From contig NZ_JAAXKX010000017.1 of the NCBI RefSeq assembly GCF_012276755.1, positions 1 to 64,000 on the forward strand: 64,000 bases of DNA. The letters are read 5' to 3'. Origin of the DNA: Marichromatium bheemlicum (GTDB taxonomy: Bacteria; Pseudomonadota; Gammaproteobacteria; Chromatiales; Chromatiaceae). Within the stretch, counting starts at the first letter, position 1; every line of letters begins with the position of its first letter. A program made the translations under genes and the position numbers. Positions 37,840 through 47,052 of this stretch are shown piece after piece. The notes beneath the pieces are model-generated. The model was not told where the DNA came from. It did no database searches and saw only the letters and a list, made by a program, of their open reading frames with translations.

Positions 37840-38022
37840 ATGTTGGAACCCGACAGCGGTTATGGCGATGATGTGCTCGATCGCAGCCCGCACTTGATGA
37901 GCCAGGGCGAGACCGTCCAGGTGGACGACTCGCTGGCAGCGCGCCGACGCATCGAGCAGATGCGCGAACTCAAGCGGCTGCGCGAACTGCTGGAGGATCC
38001 GGACTTCGACGAGCAGATCTGA
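37840..38022 (+). CDS. Small conserved protein, PA3496-like
   Basis: A 60-residue soluble protein (MLEPDSGYGDDVLDRSPHLM, then ARRRIEQMRELKRLRELLED and PDFDEQI). The C-terminal ARRRIExxxExxxLRxxLED-F pattern matches the small PA3496-type family of gammaproteobacteria, sometimes described as putative envelope-integrity proteins. A GGAG site 5 bp before the ATG and a hairpin after the stop support it as a real gene. Function unknown; the name rests on short-motif resemblance. Confidence 0.65.
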   Translation: MLEPDSGYGDDVLDRSPHLMSQGETVQVDDSLAARRRIEQMRELKRLRELLEDPDFDEQI

Positions 38023-38065
38023 GGCCGTCGTCCCGGGCCGCGAGCGCCCGGGTCCGTCCGCTCCG

Positions 38066-38086
38066 GGCGACGGCAATGCCGTCGCC
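38066..38086 (+). terminator. Hairpin after the PA3496-like gene
   Basis: GGCGACGGC, AAT loop, GCCGTCGCC, followed by GCCCCTTCCTTCT. It lies between the convergent stops of the PA3496-like gene and the mechanosensitive channel gene; the tail is only pyrimidine-rich, so confidence is moderate. Confidence 0.5.
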
Positions 38087-38113
38087 GCCCCTTCCTTCTC
38101 TCCCCCGATCCCT

Positions 38114-41100
38114 TCAGTCCGTCTGTGTCGCCTTCGACGACTCGTCGCCCGAGTCGCGAGCCGCCCGCACGGCCCGGTGCAGCCGCACGTCCAGCGGTGT
38201 ATGGGCCGAGAGGTGGACGTCGCGCTGCGGGAAGGCGATCTCGATCCCGGCCTCGTTGAAGCGGTCGTAGATCGCTTGGTGTAGCTCGGTGATGATTGCG
38301 ATGCGCCCGTCGAGCGAGTCGAGATAGCAGCGCATCACCAGGGTCAGGGCATCGTCGCCGAAGCCCTCGAAGCTGATCAGCGGCGCCGGGTCCTCGAGCA
38401 CCTTCTCGTGCTGCTCGGCGACCTGGGTGAGGATCTCGAGGGCCTGGCGGGTGTCGCTGCCGTAGGCGATGCCGACCGGGATGGTCACCCGGTTTTGTTG
38501 ATCGGTGAGCGACCAGTTGAGCAGGCGCTCGGTGATGAACTCCTTGTTCGGCACCAGCAGCTCCTGCTTGTCCCAGTTGCGGATGGTGGTGGCGCGGATC
38601 TGGATGTTGGTCACCACGCCGGTGGTCTCGCCGATGGTGACGATGTCGCCGACGCGTACCGGGCGCTCGAAGAGGATGATCAGGCCGCTGATGAAGTTGG
38701 CCACGATCTCCTGCAGTCCGAAGCCGATGCCGACACTGAGCGCGGCCACCAGCCATTGCACCTGCGACCAGCTCAGCCCGAGGGTGGAGAAGGCGAGGAG
38801 GAAGGCCACGGCGGTGATGGTATAGCTCGCCAGGGTCTTGATCGCATAGCGCCCGCCGGCTGAGACCACGTCGCTTTGCAGCAACAGGATTTCGATCAGC
38901 GCCGGTAGGTTCTTGGCCGCGACCATGGTGACGAAGATGATTACCAGCACCAGGCCGATATCGGCGGCGGTCACCGGGACCATCTGGGAGACGCCGTCGA
39001 TCGTGCCCTCATAGTGCCAGAGGGCGAAGCGCTCGAACATCGAGAAGGCCGGTAACACGTCCGACCAGGTGATCCACAGCCCGACCACCGCGGCGAAGAA
39101 GATCGAGGCGTTGATCAGGCGTCGGGTTTGCTCGTCCATCGCCGCCAGATCGGGCTCGGCCTCCTCGAGCTGGAGGACCTCGGTGGGGACGCTCGGTTCG
39201 TTGCTCTGGGCGCGGCGTGCCGCCTGGCGCTCGAGGGCGGCCTGCAGCGCCAGACGCCGGCGGGTGACGATCAGCCAGCGCACGATCGTCTGGTGGACCA
39301 CCAGCAGCGTGAGCACCAACCAGGTCTGGCCGACCAGTGAGCGGAAGAGGATGCCGGCGGTATAGACGTAACCGGCCAGTGCCAACCCGGCCAACGCCAG
39401 CGGTGCGCCCACCACCAGAGGGAACCACAGCAGCCGCAGCCGATTGAGCCAGCCCTGCGGGTGCTCGGCGAGGATGCCCTTGAACAGCCCCTTGGAGGGG
39501 CTGAGCAGGTGCCAGAAGAAGGCGGTGAAGCCGATCATGCAGGCGACCAGGGTCAGGCGCATCAGGTCGCCGGTGTGTGCCGGGTTGTTGTAGTCGTAGG
39601 CGGCGATGGTCACCAGCGCGATCGGCACGATATAGCCCGAGAACCAGTCGATGGCGTGACGGATTCGCGCCAGGGTCGCGGTGCTCCAGCGGAAGTGCCG
39701 GTCGGCGACGCCTCCGGTGATGCACAGCCCACGGAAGGCGAGCAGGAAGTAGAGCCCGCTGGAGACCTCGATGAGTGCGCTGGCGAAGGCGCGGGTGAAG
39801 GCAGTTGCCTCGGTCGAGGCCTGTAGCTGCTGGCCGAGCAGCCACATCAGCAACGGGATCGGTAACGCCATCAGCAGGGTCAGGGCGATAGCCTTGACGG
39901 TGTGACGGATGCTGTCGGTGCGCACCCGGCGCAACGGTTCGGCGCTGGCGCGGATGGCGCGGCGCAGCGCCGTCAGGCGCCACAGCAAGAGGCTGACCGT
40001 GAACAGCCAGATCCACAACCCCCAGGCGTGTCGCAAGCGCTCGTGGAGGATGTCGACCACCGCCTCCCAGGCGCCCTCCCAGGACAGCAGCCAGGTGGTT
40101 GCCGCCGGCAGCGAGGTCAGGGTCTCGAGCCCGACCGGGGGTGAGCTGCGCACCCACAGCAGGCGCTCGGCGAGGAAGTCGTCGTAGGACTCGGCCAGGC
40201 TTACCACCTGGTCGGTGGCGTAGTTGAGTTCGGTGAGCTGGCGGATGTAGTCGTCCTCGATGTCGAGGCTCTGCGCGAGCAACCGCCGACGCTGGTCGAG
40301 GACCGGGTCGAGCTGTGCGCGCACCTGGGCGCGTTCGCCCTCGGGGACGTCGAGGGTGAGTTCGTCGACATAGCGCTCGCGATCGCGCAGCCGGCGCTGC
40401 TCCTCGCGGTAGCGGATCTGGCGCAACGAGGCCTCGGCGATCTCGTCCTCGCGGTTGTCGATGTCCTTGCGGTACTGGCGCAGGTCGGGCAGGCGGGTGC
40501 GACGGTCGAGCAGCACCTGGCCGAGCGCCCGGCTCAGTCCGGCGGCCTCGAGCCGTTGCTGGGCGCCGCGGAAGTCCTCCTCGATGCGTTTGCGTTCACC
40601 GTCGATGCGCACCTGGTGGTCGCCAAGGGTCTCGAGCTGGCGGGCGATGCGCGTCAGCGAGGCGCTGATCTCGGCGTTGAGCTGGGCCTGTTGTTGGACC
40701 ACCGGGTGTTTGTCGGCGACCTCGCGCTGGGTCTGCTCGGAGGCGCGTTGCGCGGCCTCGGCCTCGGCGTTGCGGCGTTGGTTCTGCAGCTCTTCGAGCG
40801 CGCGTTGATAGGTCCGCAGCCGCTTCAACCGCAGCGCGGCGAGGTCTCGTCTGATCTGGTAGAGGGCGAGCCGCGCCGGCTGACTGAGCAGCTCCTGTTC
40901 GAGCATCCGCGCCTCCGACCACAGCGCCTGGCGCCGGGTCTGGTGGGCCCAACGCTGGGCCTGCAGCAGCTCGCCGGGCTGGCCCTCGACGACGCTGTCG
41001 GCGCCGGGCGGGTCGCCGAGCTGGTCGAGCGCCTGCTTGACCTCGGCGAGACGCGCGCGAGCGCTGGTCGGACGGCTGCCGGTGATCTGGGTCAGCTTCT

Positions 41101-41563
41101 CGAGTTCGCTGAGACGGGTCTCCTCGACGGCGATGTCGGCCAGGGCCTTGTTGAGGCGCTGGGCGATGGCCTCGCTGCCGAGCCCCGTCGGGATCACCTC
41201 CGCCGGGGTGGTCGAGGCGCCGCGCGCGGCCTCGAGTTCGCGCTCGGCGCTCTTGCGTTGGCGGGGCGCGGTCTCGAGGGTGTGGGCGAACTCATCGGCC
41301 TTGAGTTCGAAGTTGCGGGTGTCCTCGAGGTTGGCGCGGGCACGGCGGTAGAGTTCGAGCAGCGTGGCCTTGTCCGCCTCGTCGAGCGTGGTCGAGTTCT
41401 CGACCTCGGCGGTGCGCGCCTCGATCTGGGACACCGTGGGCTGATTGGCGGTGGTGTCGGCCAGCAGTGGGGGGGCGAAGAGCAGCGCAAGGCACAGCAG
41501 CAGCACGGGCCAGGGGCGGGGGATCTGAGGAGCGCGGGTATCGGGGAGCACGTCGGGCACCAA
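38114..41563 (-). CDS. Large mechanosensitive channel, MscK/KefA type
   Basis: This 1149-residue protein has a signal peptide (PVLLLCLALLFAPPLLADTT), a long periplasmic coiled-coil domain (about 40-500, rich in Gln, Glu, Arg and Ala), and about ten membrane helices. The last helix and beta domain are those of MscS (VAALSVGIGFGLQEIVANFI, FERPVRVGDIVTIGETTG, PNKEFITERLLNWS). MscK-type channels release solutes on hypo-osmotic shock; E. coli MscK also responds to external K+. The length and layout match MscK, YjeP/MscM and related proteins, and I cannot decide among them. Intact. Confidence 0.85.
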   Translation of the reverse strand: MVPDVLPDTRAPQIPRPWPVLLLCLALLFAPPLLADTTANQPTVSQIEARTAEVENSTTLDEADKATLLELYRRARANLEDTRNFELKADEFAHTLETAPRQRKSAERELEAARGASTTPAEVIPTGLGSEAIAQRLNKALADIAVEETRLSELEKLTQITGSRPTSARARLAEVKQALDQLGDPPGADSVVEGQPGELLQAQRWAHQTRRQALWSEARMLEQELLSQPARLALYQIRRDLAALRLKRLRTYQRALEELQNQRRNAEAEAAQRASEQTQREVADKHPVVQQQAQLNAEISASLTRIARQLETLGDHQVRIDGERKRIEEDFRGAQQRLEAAGLSRALGQVLLDRRTRLPDLRQYRKDIDNREDEIAEASLRQIRYREEQRRLRDRERYVDELTLDVPEGERAQVRAQLDPVLDQRRRLLAQSLDIEDDYIRQLTELNYATDQVVSLAESYDDFLAERLLWVRSSPPVGLETLTSLPAATTWLLSWEGAWEAVVDILHERLRHAWGLWIWLFTVSLLLWRLTALRRAIRASAEPLRRVRTDSIRHTVKAIALTLLMALPIPLLMWLLGQQLQASTEATAFTRAFASALIEVSSGLYFLLAFRGLCITGGVADRHFRWSTATLARIRHAIDWFSGYIVPIALVTIAAYDYNNPAHTGDLMRLTLVACMIGFTAFFWHLLSPSKGLFKGILAEHPQGWLNRLRLLWFPLVVGAPLALAGLALAGYVYTAGILFRSLVGQTWLVLTLLVVHQTIVRWLIVTRRRLALQAALERQAARRAQSNEPSVPTEVLQLEEAEPDLAAMDEQTRRLINASIFFAAVVGLWITWSDVLPAFSMFERFALWHYEGTIDGVSQMVPVTAADIGLVLVIIFVTMVAAKNLPALIEILLLQSDVVSAGGRYAIKTLASYTITAVAFLLAFSTLGLSWSQVQWLVAALSVGIGFGLQEIVANFISGLIILFERPVRVGDIVTIGETTGVVTNIQIRATTIRNWDKQELLVPNKEFITERLLNWSLTDQQNRVTIPVGIAYGSDTRQALEILTQVAEQHEKVLEDPAPLISFEGFGDDALTLVMRCYLDSLDGRIAIITELHQAIYDRFNEAGIEIAFPQRDVHLSAHTPLDVRLHRAVRAARDSGDESSKATQTD

Positions 41564-41701
41564 TCTCGGTGGGCGGGTGTTGGCTCTGTCGAGCTGGGTG
41601 TCGGTGACCGCTCAGCGCTGGGGTGGTCGCTGGCGGTCTGCGGCGACCGCACAGGGGGCGTGGTTCATCGCTCCTGGGGAGTTGCCGCGGGGTAGGTTGG
41701 G

Positions 41702-43024
41702 TCAGAGTCGCTTGATGAAGACCTTGGAATTGCGCTGAAAATTGTAAAGCGCCTGTCGGGCCATGGGAAGCGCCTCCCGCCCGGCCGGGGCGAAACCGCG
41801 CTCCTGGAACCAGTGCGCGGTCTGGGTGGTGAGCACGAACAGTTGCGCGATCCCCTGGGTGCGCGCCAGTCGTTCCATGTACTCGAGCAGCCGATCGCCG
41901 CGGCCACCGGCGCGGTACTGGGTGTGCACGGCGACACAGGCGAGTTCGGCCATGGCCTCCTCGGCATAGGGGTAGAGTGCGGCGCAGGCGGTGATCAGGC
42001 CGTCGCGCTCGGCGACCACGAAGCGCTCGATCTCGGTCTCGAGGCGCTCGCGCGAGCGTCGTACCAGGATGCCGCGCTCCTCGAGCGGTCGCAGCAGTTC
42101 GAGGATGCCGGCGACGTCGTCGATACGCGCCGCGCGCAGCTCCTCGAACGGTTCGGCCGAGACCAGGGTGCCGCTGCCGTCGCGGGTGAACAGCTCGCGC
42201 AGCAGTGCGCCGTCGCCGCTGCGCCCGACCAGATGGACGCGAGGGATGCCGTGGCGACAGGCCTCGGCGCTGGCGCGCAGACACTTGCCTAGGCCCTCGG
42301 GCAACGGCGTGTCGCCGCCGAGCAGGGCGTCGACCTCGCCGGTAAGCAGGGTCGCGGGCAGGGCCGCAGTGCGGACCTCGGCATCCTCGAGCAAGAACAC
42401 CAGCTTGTCGGCCTGCAGTGCCTCGGCGGTGCTACGGGCGACGTCGGCGGCGCTGAGGTTGAACACCTCGCCGGTGGGCGAGTAGCCGAGCGGTGGCATC
42501 AGTGCCACCGCGCCCTGGTCGAGCAGCGCGCGCAGGGTGTGGCGGTCGACCCGGCGCACCGTGCCGGTGTGGGCGTAGTCGACGCCGTCGAGCACCCCGA
42601 TCGGTCGGGCGGTGACGAAGTTGCCCGAGACCACCGGGATACGTACCCCGGCCATCGGCGAGTTGGCCAGCCCTAGTGAGAGCAACGCCTCGATCTCCAC
42701 CCGCACCACCCCGGCGGCCTCCTTGACGCAGGCCAGCGCGGTGTCGTCGGTGATGCGCAGACCGTTGACATAGCGCAGCTCGGCGCCGCGCTCGGCCAGG
42801 CGCGCCTCGATCTGGGGCCGTGCGCCGTGGACCAGCACCAAGCGGATGCCGAGCCCGTGGAGCATGGCGATGTCGTGCACCAGGTCGGGGAAGCGGGCAT
42901 CGGTCAGTGCCTCACCACCGATGGCGATGACGAAGGTCTTGCCGCGATGGGCGTGGATATAGGGGGTGACCTGGCGGACCCAGTCGACGAAGGGGTCGCG
43001 CGGCGAGGTGGATGAGGTGGACAA
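41702..43024 (-). CDS. argA: Amino-acid N-acetyltransferase (N-acetylglutamate synthase)
   Basis: 440 residues, first step of arginine synthesis: acetyl-CoA plus glutamate gives N-acetylglutamate. It has an amino-acid-kinase domain (KTFVIAIGGEAL, GIRLVLVHGARPQIEARLAE; about 25-290) that holds the arginine feedback site, and a C-terminal GNAT domain (about 295-440; LACVAVHTQYRAGGRGDRLL). This is the classical bacterial ArgA architecture. Starts at MSTSSTSPRDPF. It lies 33 bp downstream of pilR on the same strand but is functionally unrelated. Confidence 0.95.
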   Translation of the reverse strand: MSTSSTSPRDPFVDWVRQVTPYIHAHRGKTFVIAIGGEALTDARFPDLVHDIAMLHGLGIRLVLVHGARPQIEARLAERGAELRYVNGLRITDDTALACVKEAAGVVRVEIEALLSLGLANSPMAGVRIPVVSGNFVTARPIGVLDGVDYAHTGTVRRVDRHTLRALLDQGAVALMPPLGYSPTGEVFNLSAADVARSTAEALQADKLVFLLEDAEVRTAALPATLLTGEVDALLGGDTPLPEGLGKCLRASAEACRHGIPRVHLVGRSGDGALLRELFTRDGSGTLVSAEPFEELRAARIDDVAGILELLRPLEERGILVRRSRERLETEIERFVVAERDGLITACAALYPYAEEAMAELACVAVHTQYRAGGRGDRLLEYMERLARTQGIAQLFVLTTQTAHWFQERGFAPAGREALPMARQALYNFQRNSKVFIKRL

Positions 43025-43057
43025 GCACGGGTCCTCGGCTGTGGCTACGACGAATCG

Positions 43058-44359
43058 CTACTCGATCCCGAGCCGGGTGAGTCGGTAGTGCAACGAGCGC
43101 TGTGACATCCCCAGCCGCCGTGCCGCGGCGGCGTGGTCCCACTGCATCGGATCGGGCGGGACGGGCGCGCTGTCGGGGGGCGGGGCGGGCGCGGTGGTCA
43201 CCGGCGTGGTCTCGGGAAGATAGAGGTCAGCGGCCTCGATCCGGCTGTGCTCGCACAATGCCGTGGCGCGCTCGAGGATGTTCTCGAGTTCGCGCACATT
43301 ACCGGGAAAGGGGTGGCGCGCGAGTGTCGCCAGTGCCTCGGGTGAGAGCGGCAGGGGGGCGGTGGCGGTCTTGTCGGCGATGCGTGCGAGCAGCCAGTCG
43401 GCCAGCGCGGGGATGTCCTCGCTGCGCTCACGCAGCGGTGGCATGCGCAGCTCGATGACGTTGATGCGGTAGAACAGGTCCTGGCGGAAGCGCCCGCGTT
43501 CGACCTCGGCGTTGAGGTCGCGGTGGCTGGCGCTGATCAGGCGCACGTCGACCGGTTGCTCGCGCTGGGTGCCGATCGGGCGCACTGCCTTTTCCTGGAT
43601 CGCACGCAGCAGCTTGACCTGGGTCTGTAGCGGTAGCTCGGCGACCTCGTCGAGAAACAGGGTGCCGCCCTCGGCGGCCTGGAACAGCCCCTGTTTGTCG
43701 CTGCTGGCGCCGGTGAAGCTGCCCTTCTTGTGGCCAAACAGCTCGCTCTCGACCAGGTCGTGGGGGATGGCGCCGCAGTTGAGCGCGACGAAGGGACCGT
43801 CGCACCGTGGTCCCTGGGCGTGGATCAGCCGCGCGGCCAGCTCCTTACCGGTGCCGCTCTCGCCGGTGACGAACACCGGCGCCTGGCTGCGTGCGAGCTT
43901 GGCGATGAGTTGGCGGATACGCGCCATCGCGGGCGAGGCGCCGAGTAGCTGGGGCGCGGCGGCGTCGGATTCGCCACCGGGGCGGTGGCTGAGCTTGAGC
44001 GCGGCTGCGACGAGTTGACGCAGCCGCTGCAGCTCCACCGGCTTGGAGACGAAATCGAAGGCCCCGGCCTTCATCGCCTCGACCGCCGAGTCCATGTTGC
44101 CGTAGGCGGTGATCATCGCCACCGGCAGCTCCGGGTGACGGGCGCCGATGTGGCGGATCAGCTCGATGCCGTTGCCGTCGGGCAGCTTCATGTCGGTCAG
44201 ACAGAGGTCGAAGGACTGCTCGGTGAGGCGGGCGCGCGCCTCGGCCACGCTGGTTGCGGTTACGGCGTGGATCTCCATGCGCGCGAGGGTGATTCGCAAC
44301 AGCTCGAGGATATCGGTCTCGTCGTCGACGACGAGCGCCTGGGCCTTGTCGGTCGGCAT
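43058..44359 (-). CDS. pilR: Sigma-54-dependent response regulator PilR
   Basis: About 433 residues. Receiver domain (ALVVDDETDILELL; phospho-Asp in CLTDMKLPDGNG; Lys in DFVSKPV), AAA+ domain with Walker A GESGTGKE, the sigma-54 contact loop as GSFTGA rather than the common GAFTGA, and Walker B GGTLFLDEVAELP, then a Fis-type helix-turn-helix (AAARRLGMSQRSLHYRLTRL). The domain order and C-terminus fit PilR, activator of pilin transcription. I start at 44359 (MPTDKAQALVV) on alignment grounds; a longer frame from 44404 lacks a ribosome site. PilS is the nearest upstream gene, separated by 0.9 kb of repeats. Confidence 0.88.
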   Translation of the reverse strand: MPTDKAQALVVDDETDILELLRITLARMEIHAVTATSVAEARARLTEQSFDLCLTDMKLPDGNGIELIRHIGARHPELPVAMITAYGNMDSAVEAMKAGAFDFVSKPVELQRLRQLVAAALKLSHRPGGESDAAAPQLLGASPAMARIRQLIAKLARSQAPVFVTGESGTGKELAARLIHAQGPRCDGPFVALNCGAIPHDLVESELFGHKKGSFTGASSDKQGLFQAAEGGTLFLDEVAELPLQTQVKLLRAIQEKAVRPIGTQREQPVDVRLISASHRDLNAEVERGRFRQDLFYRINVIELRMPPLRERSEDIPALADWLLARIADKTATAPLPLSPEALATLARHPFPGNVRELENILERATALCEHSRIEAADLYLPETTPVTTAPAPPPDSAPVPPDPMQWDHAAAARRLGMSQRSLHYRLTRLGIE

Positions 44360-44530
44360 CGGGTCGGTCTGGGTCCGTCGGTGGTAGGGCATGCGCTGCA
44401 TCAAGGATAGCGCGGAGCGTCGACCGGTCGCCAGCGATCAGCGGTCAGAGAGATGAACCGCGAAGAGATGAACCGCGAAGATGAACCGCGAAGGCGCGAA
44501 GAGCGCGAAGATAGAGATAAGGTTTTCGGT

Positions 44531-44599
44531 CGCCAGCCGCCAGCCGCCAGCCGCCAGCCGCCAGCCGCCAGCCGCCAGCCGCCAGCCGCCAGCCGCCAG
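44531..44599. repeat. Heptanucleotide tandem repeat (GCCAGCC)n
   Basis: About ten uninterrupted units of CGCCAGC fill 69 bp just after the pilR start region. Related short runs of the same motif, on the other strand, occur near 36545-36575. It adjoins the MITE-like copy at 44602. Confidence 0.85.
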
Positions 44600-44601
44600 G
44601 A

Positions 44602-44764
44602 TTGAACCGCAAAGCCGCGAAGTGCGCAAAGGGGATGATGCGTGATGTCGGCGTGAGGTCGCGGACGGTGCGGGCCTGCGCCGCCGTCGGGCGATCGCGC
44701 CCAGTGGTGGCTGGTCGCAGGTGGCTGACCGCTCAATCCCCCCTTCGCGCCCTTTGTCGTTCAA
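44602..44764. repeat. MITE-like element, second copy
   Basis: The left arm TTGAACCGCAAAGCCGCGAA and the interior match 30566-30734 over most of their length. The right arm is shortened and altered (CCTTCGCGCCCTTTGTCGTT), so this copy has lost part of its terminal repeat. Confidence 0.7.
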
Positions 44765-44786
44765 TCTTTCCGGCTGGCTGCTGGGT

Positions 44787-44826
44787 TCAATCCGCCCGGT
44801 CCTCGTTCGTCGTGGTCGCGAACAGT
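44787..44826. repeat. 40-bp duplicate of the pilS 3' end
   Basis: Bases 44787-44826 are identical to 45247-45286, which encode the last 12 or so codons and stop of pilS (ending TTNEDRAD). The copies are direct repeats 460 bp apart; sequence diverges abruptly on both sides. Confidence 0.9.
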
Positions 44827-44834
44827 CTCAGTCG

Positions 44835-44901
44835 GTTGGGTTAACCGTCCGCCCACCATGGCATCGACGAATCTGCGGCGCTCGTCGACGGTTAACCCAA
44901 C
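44835..44901. repeat. Palindromic GTTGGGT element, second copy
   Basis: GTTGGGTTAACCGTC (44835-44849) and GACGGTTAACCCAAC (44887-44901) are perfect 15-bp inverted repeats, 37 bp apart. Same family as 36243-36309. Confidence 0.75.
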
Positions 44902-44938
44902 ATCGGGGCGCCGACCGCAGAGCTTCGATGCATGAAGG

Positions 44939-45215
44939 CGCGAAGAACGCGAAGCAGGAAAAGACCTCCTAGCGTCAGCCTGCAGCGAGCGGAGCAGGCT
45001 TGTCGTACCGTCAAGGTTGACTGCAACCCGAGACTGGAGGCTGCTTGCTGGAGGTCGGTCGCTTTCTTCGCGCCTTCAGCCGTCAGCCGCCAGTGGGGAG
45101 GGTGGCGTCCATGATGGCGGCAGTGGCCGATGTCTTGCGACGACGGCTGGAGGAGGAACGCCCACTGGAGGCTGACAGCTGGTAGCTGATTGCTTTTCCC
45201 TTCGCGTTCTTCGCG
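44939..45215. repeat. Inverted-repeat pair bounding a further element of about 280 bp
   Basis: CGCGAAGAACGCGAAG (44939-44954) and CTTCGCGTTCTTCGCG (45200-45215) are perfect 16-bp inverted copies, with looser matching beyond. The right side continues into GGCTTTGCGGTTCAA, the same core as the other elements. Confidence 0.65.
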
Positions 45216-45246
45216 GCTTTGCGGTTCAACCCGCTGGCCGCTGGCC

Positions 45247-46860
45247 TCAATCCGCCCGGTCCTCGTTCGTCGTGGTCGCGAACAGTAGACGGAAGCGGCA
45301 GCCGCTGGGGCGGTTGGGCAGCAGCGCGAGGCTCATGGCGTTGCTCTCGGCCAGCTCGCGGGCGATGTAGAGGCCGAGCCCGGTGCCGCCGTGGCGAGTG
45401 GTGAAGAAGGGGTCGAAGATGGTGTCGGCGATCGCGGCGGGGATCCCGGGGCCCTGATCGATGACCTCGACGAGCGGGCGGCGGGTATGGAGGTCGCGAT
45501 CGAGCACCAGGGTGATGACGCCCTCACCGCCGTGCACCAGGGCGTTCTCGCAGAGGTTGGCGAGGATCTGGTGAAGGTGCCTGGGATCGGCCTCGACGAC
45601 GCCGGGGTCGCGTTCGAGGTGCAGGTGCACGCGACGTGGCTGGAGTTGGCGGGTCTGGTTGAACTCGTCGACGAAGCCGCGCAGCCACTCGTAGAGTTCG
45701 AGGGGATGGCGCTGGATCTGATCGCGTCGCGAGAGTTCGAGCACGCTGCTGACGATCTCGTCGATCCGGGCGCTGTTGCGGTGGACGATGGCGAGCAACT
45801 GCTGCTCGTCGTCGCCGAGCCCTGGCGACTCGGCGCACAGCTCGGCGGCGTGGGAGATGGCGCTCAAGGGGTTGCGGATGTTGTGGGCGATGCTGGCGGT
45901 GAGGGTGCCGAGTGCGGCGAGCTTGATCCGCTGCGCCTCGGCGGTGGCCTCGCGGTCGTCGCGCAGATAGACGATCACGCCGCTGGCGCGATCGGCGCCG
46001 AGCAGCTTGACGCTGGCACGCAGGGCGCGGTCTTGGTGGTTGATCACCGTCTGCCGGACGGCGCCGGGTTGGACGAGGCGTTCGAGTGCATCGGCGAGTG
46101 CGCGACTGACGGTCGCGAGTGCCCTTCCACGGTGCTGTCGAGCGGTGCCGAGCAGGTCGTGTGCGGCCTGATTCATCAGCCGCAGCCGACGTTCACCGTC
46201 GACCACCAGGATGCCGGTGGCCATGTTGTGGATGATGAAGGCGTTGAGTTTGGAGAGGTCGTCGAGATCGACCTGGCGCCGTGCCGCCAACGCCTCGGCG
46301 GTGCGCGCCCGGCGATAGAGCATCTGCGAGAGCAGCGCCACGGCGAAGAAGAGGATGCCGAGCAGCCCGGCCTGGGTGAAGGCGGGGGACTGGCCCTGCA
46401 GTGCCTGATAGCCTTGTTGGGTGATCACCGCGATGGCGGCGAGCGCGGCGAACAGCAGTGTCAGCCGTCCCTCCATGCTCAGCGCCCCGGCGGCCACCGT
46501 CACCGTCAGCAGGATCCCCAGGCCGCTAGCCACCCCGCCGGCGGCGTGCATCAGCAGGGTGAAGACGACGATGTCGACCAGGATCGCCAGGTAGACCTGG
46601 TGCTTGCGTGTTGGCCACCGACCGTAGAGACTCAGCCCGCTGAGCAGCACCAACAGGGTGTAGACCAGGAGCACCGACCAGGCCAGCTCGGTGTCGGCGC
46701 CGGCGAGCAGAGGGTCGACCGCGTTGGGCGAGAACACCAGGGTCAGCCCGACGACCAGCAGCAGCCGGATCAGTAACAACCAGCGCAGCGCCCCCCAGGT
46801 GGGATAGGATGCCGGGTCCAGCGGGGTGGTGGAGACGTGTGACTGGGGCTGCTGAGACAT
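45247..46860 (-). CDS. pilS: Sensor histidine kinase PilS
   Basis: This 537-residue inner-membrane kinase has six membrane segments in about the first 180 residues, a PAS domain (about 205-300; LNAFIIHNMATGILVVDGER), a dimerisation domain with phospho-His326 (SIAHNIRNPLSAISHAAEL), and an ATPase domain (N-box ILANLCENALVHG, G boxes DQGPGIP and GGTGLGLYIARELAES). This is the PilS layout, pairing with PilR to control type IV pilin. The residue after the phospho-His is Asn, where most relatives have Glu. The last 40 bp are duplicated inside the downstream gap. Confidence 0.88.
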   Translation of the reverse strand: MSQQPQSHVSTTPLDPASYPTWGALRWLLLIRLLLVVGLTLVFSPNAVDPLLAGADTELAWSVLLVYTLLVLLSGLSLYGRWPTRKHQVYLAILVDIVVFTLLMHAAGGVASGLGILLTVTVAAGALSMEGRLTLLFAALAAIAVITQQGYQALQGQSPAFTQAGLLGILFFAVALLSQMLYRRARTAEALAARRQVDLDDLSKLNAFIIHNMATGILVVDGERRLRLMNQAAHDLLGTARQHRGRALATVSRALADALERLVQPGAVRQTVINHQDRALRASVKLLGADRASGVIVYLRDDREATAEAQRIKLAALGTLTASIAHNIRNPLSAISHAAELCAESPGLGDDEQQLLAIVHRNSARIDEIVSSVLELSRRDQIQRHPLELYEWLRGFVDEFNQTRQLQPRRVHLHLERDPGVVEADPRHLHQILANLCENALVHGGEGVITLVLDRDLHTRRPLVEVIDQGPGIPAAIADTIFDPFFTTRHGGTGLGLYIARELAESNAMSLALLPNRPSGCRFRLLFATTTNEDRAD

Positions 46861-47052
46861 CGGGGACGTTGTCGAGACGCTGACGGTGCTTTGCCAAAGG
46901 CGCTGGAATTAGACCAGAATTATCGCGTTGCGAACATGGTTGGCAGGATGGCGCGCCCGCTGCGGCGTCCGCCACCATCGGTCGCGTCCCCCTGTCATCG
47001 CGGCGCCCCGGGGCGGGGGCGTCTTCTGTCATCAGCGTGACGACGAGTTTCG

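Larger units (their letters stand above)
44360..45246. other. Repeat-filled gap between pilS and pilR, 887 bp
   Basis: No gene is supported. In order there are: several GATGAACCGCGAAG motifs (44450-44500), the heptanucleotide array, a MITE-like copy (44602-44764), a 40-bp copy of the pilS 3' end (44787-44826), a palindromic element (44835-44901), and a further inverted-repeat pair (44939-44954 with 45200-45215, CGCGAAGAACGCGAAG). Genes of this pair normally abut, so the gap looks like accumulated insertions. Confidence 0.75.

Noticed and set aside
38408-41695. Several 100-380-codon plus-strand frames opposite the mechanosensitive channel gene
   Set aside because: Antisense shadows; translations are low-complexity and lack motifs.
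44401-44764. Frames with repeated LAAGGWR peptides near pilR
   Set aside because: They translate the heptanucleotide array and the MITE-like element.
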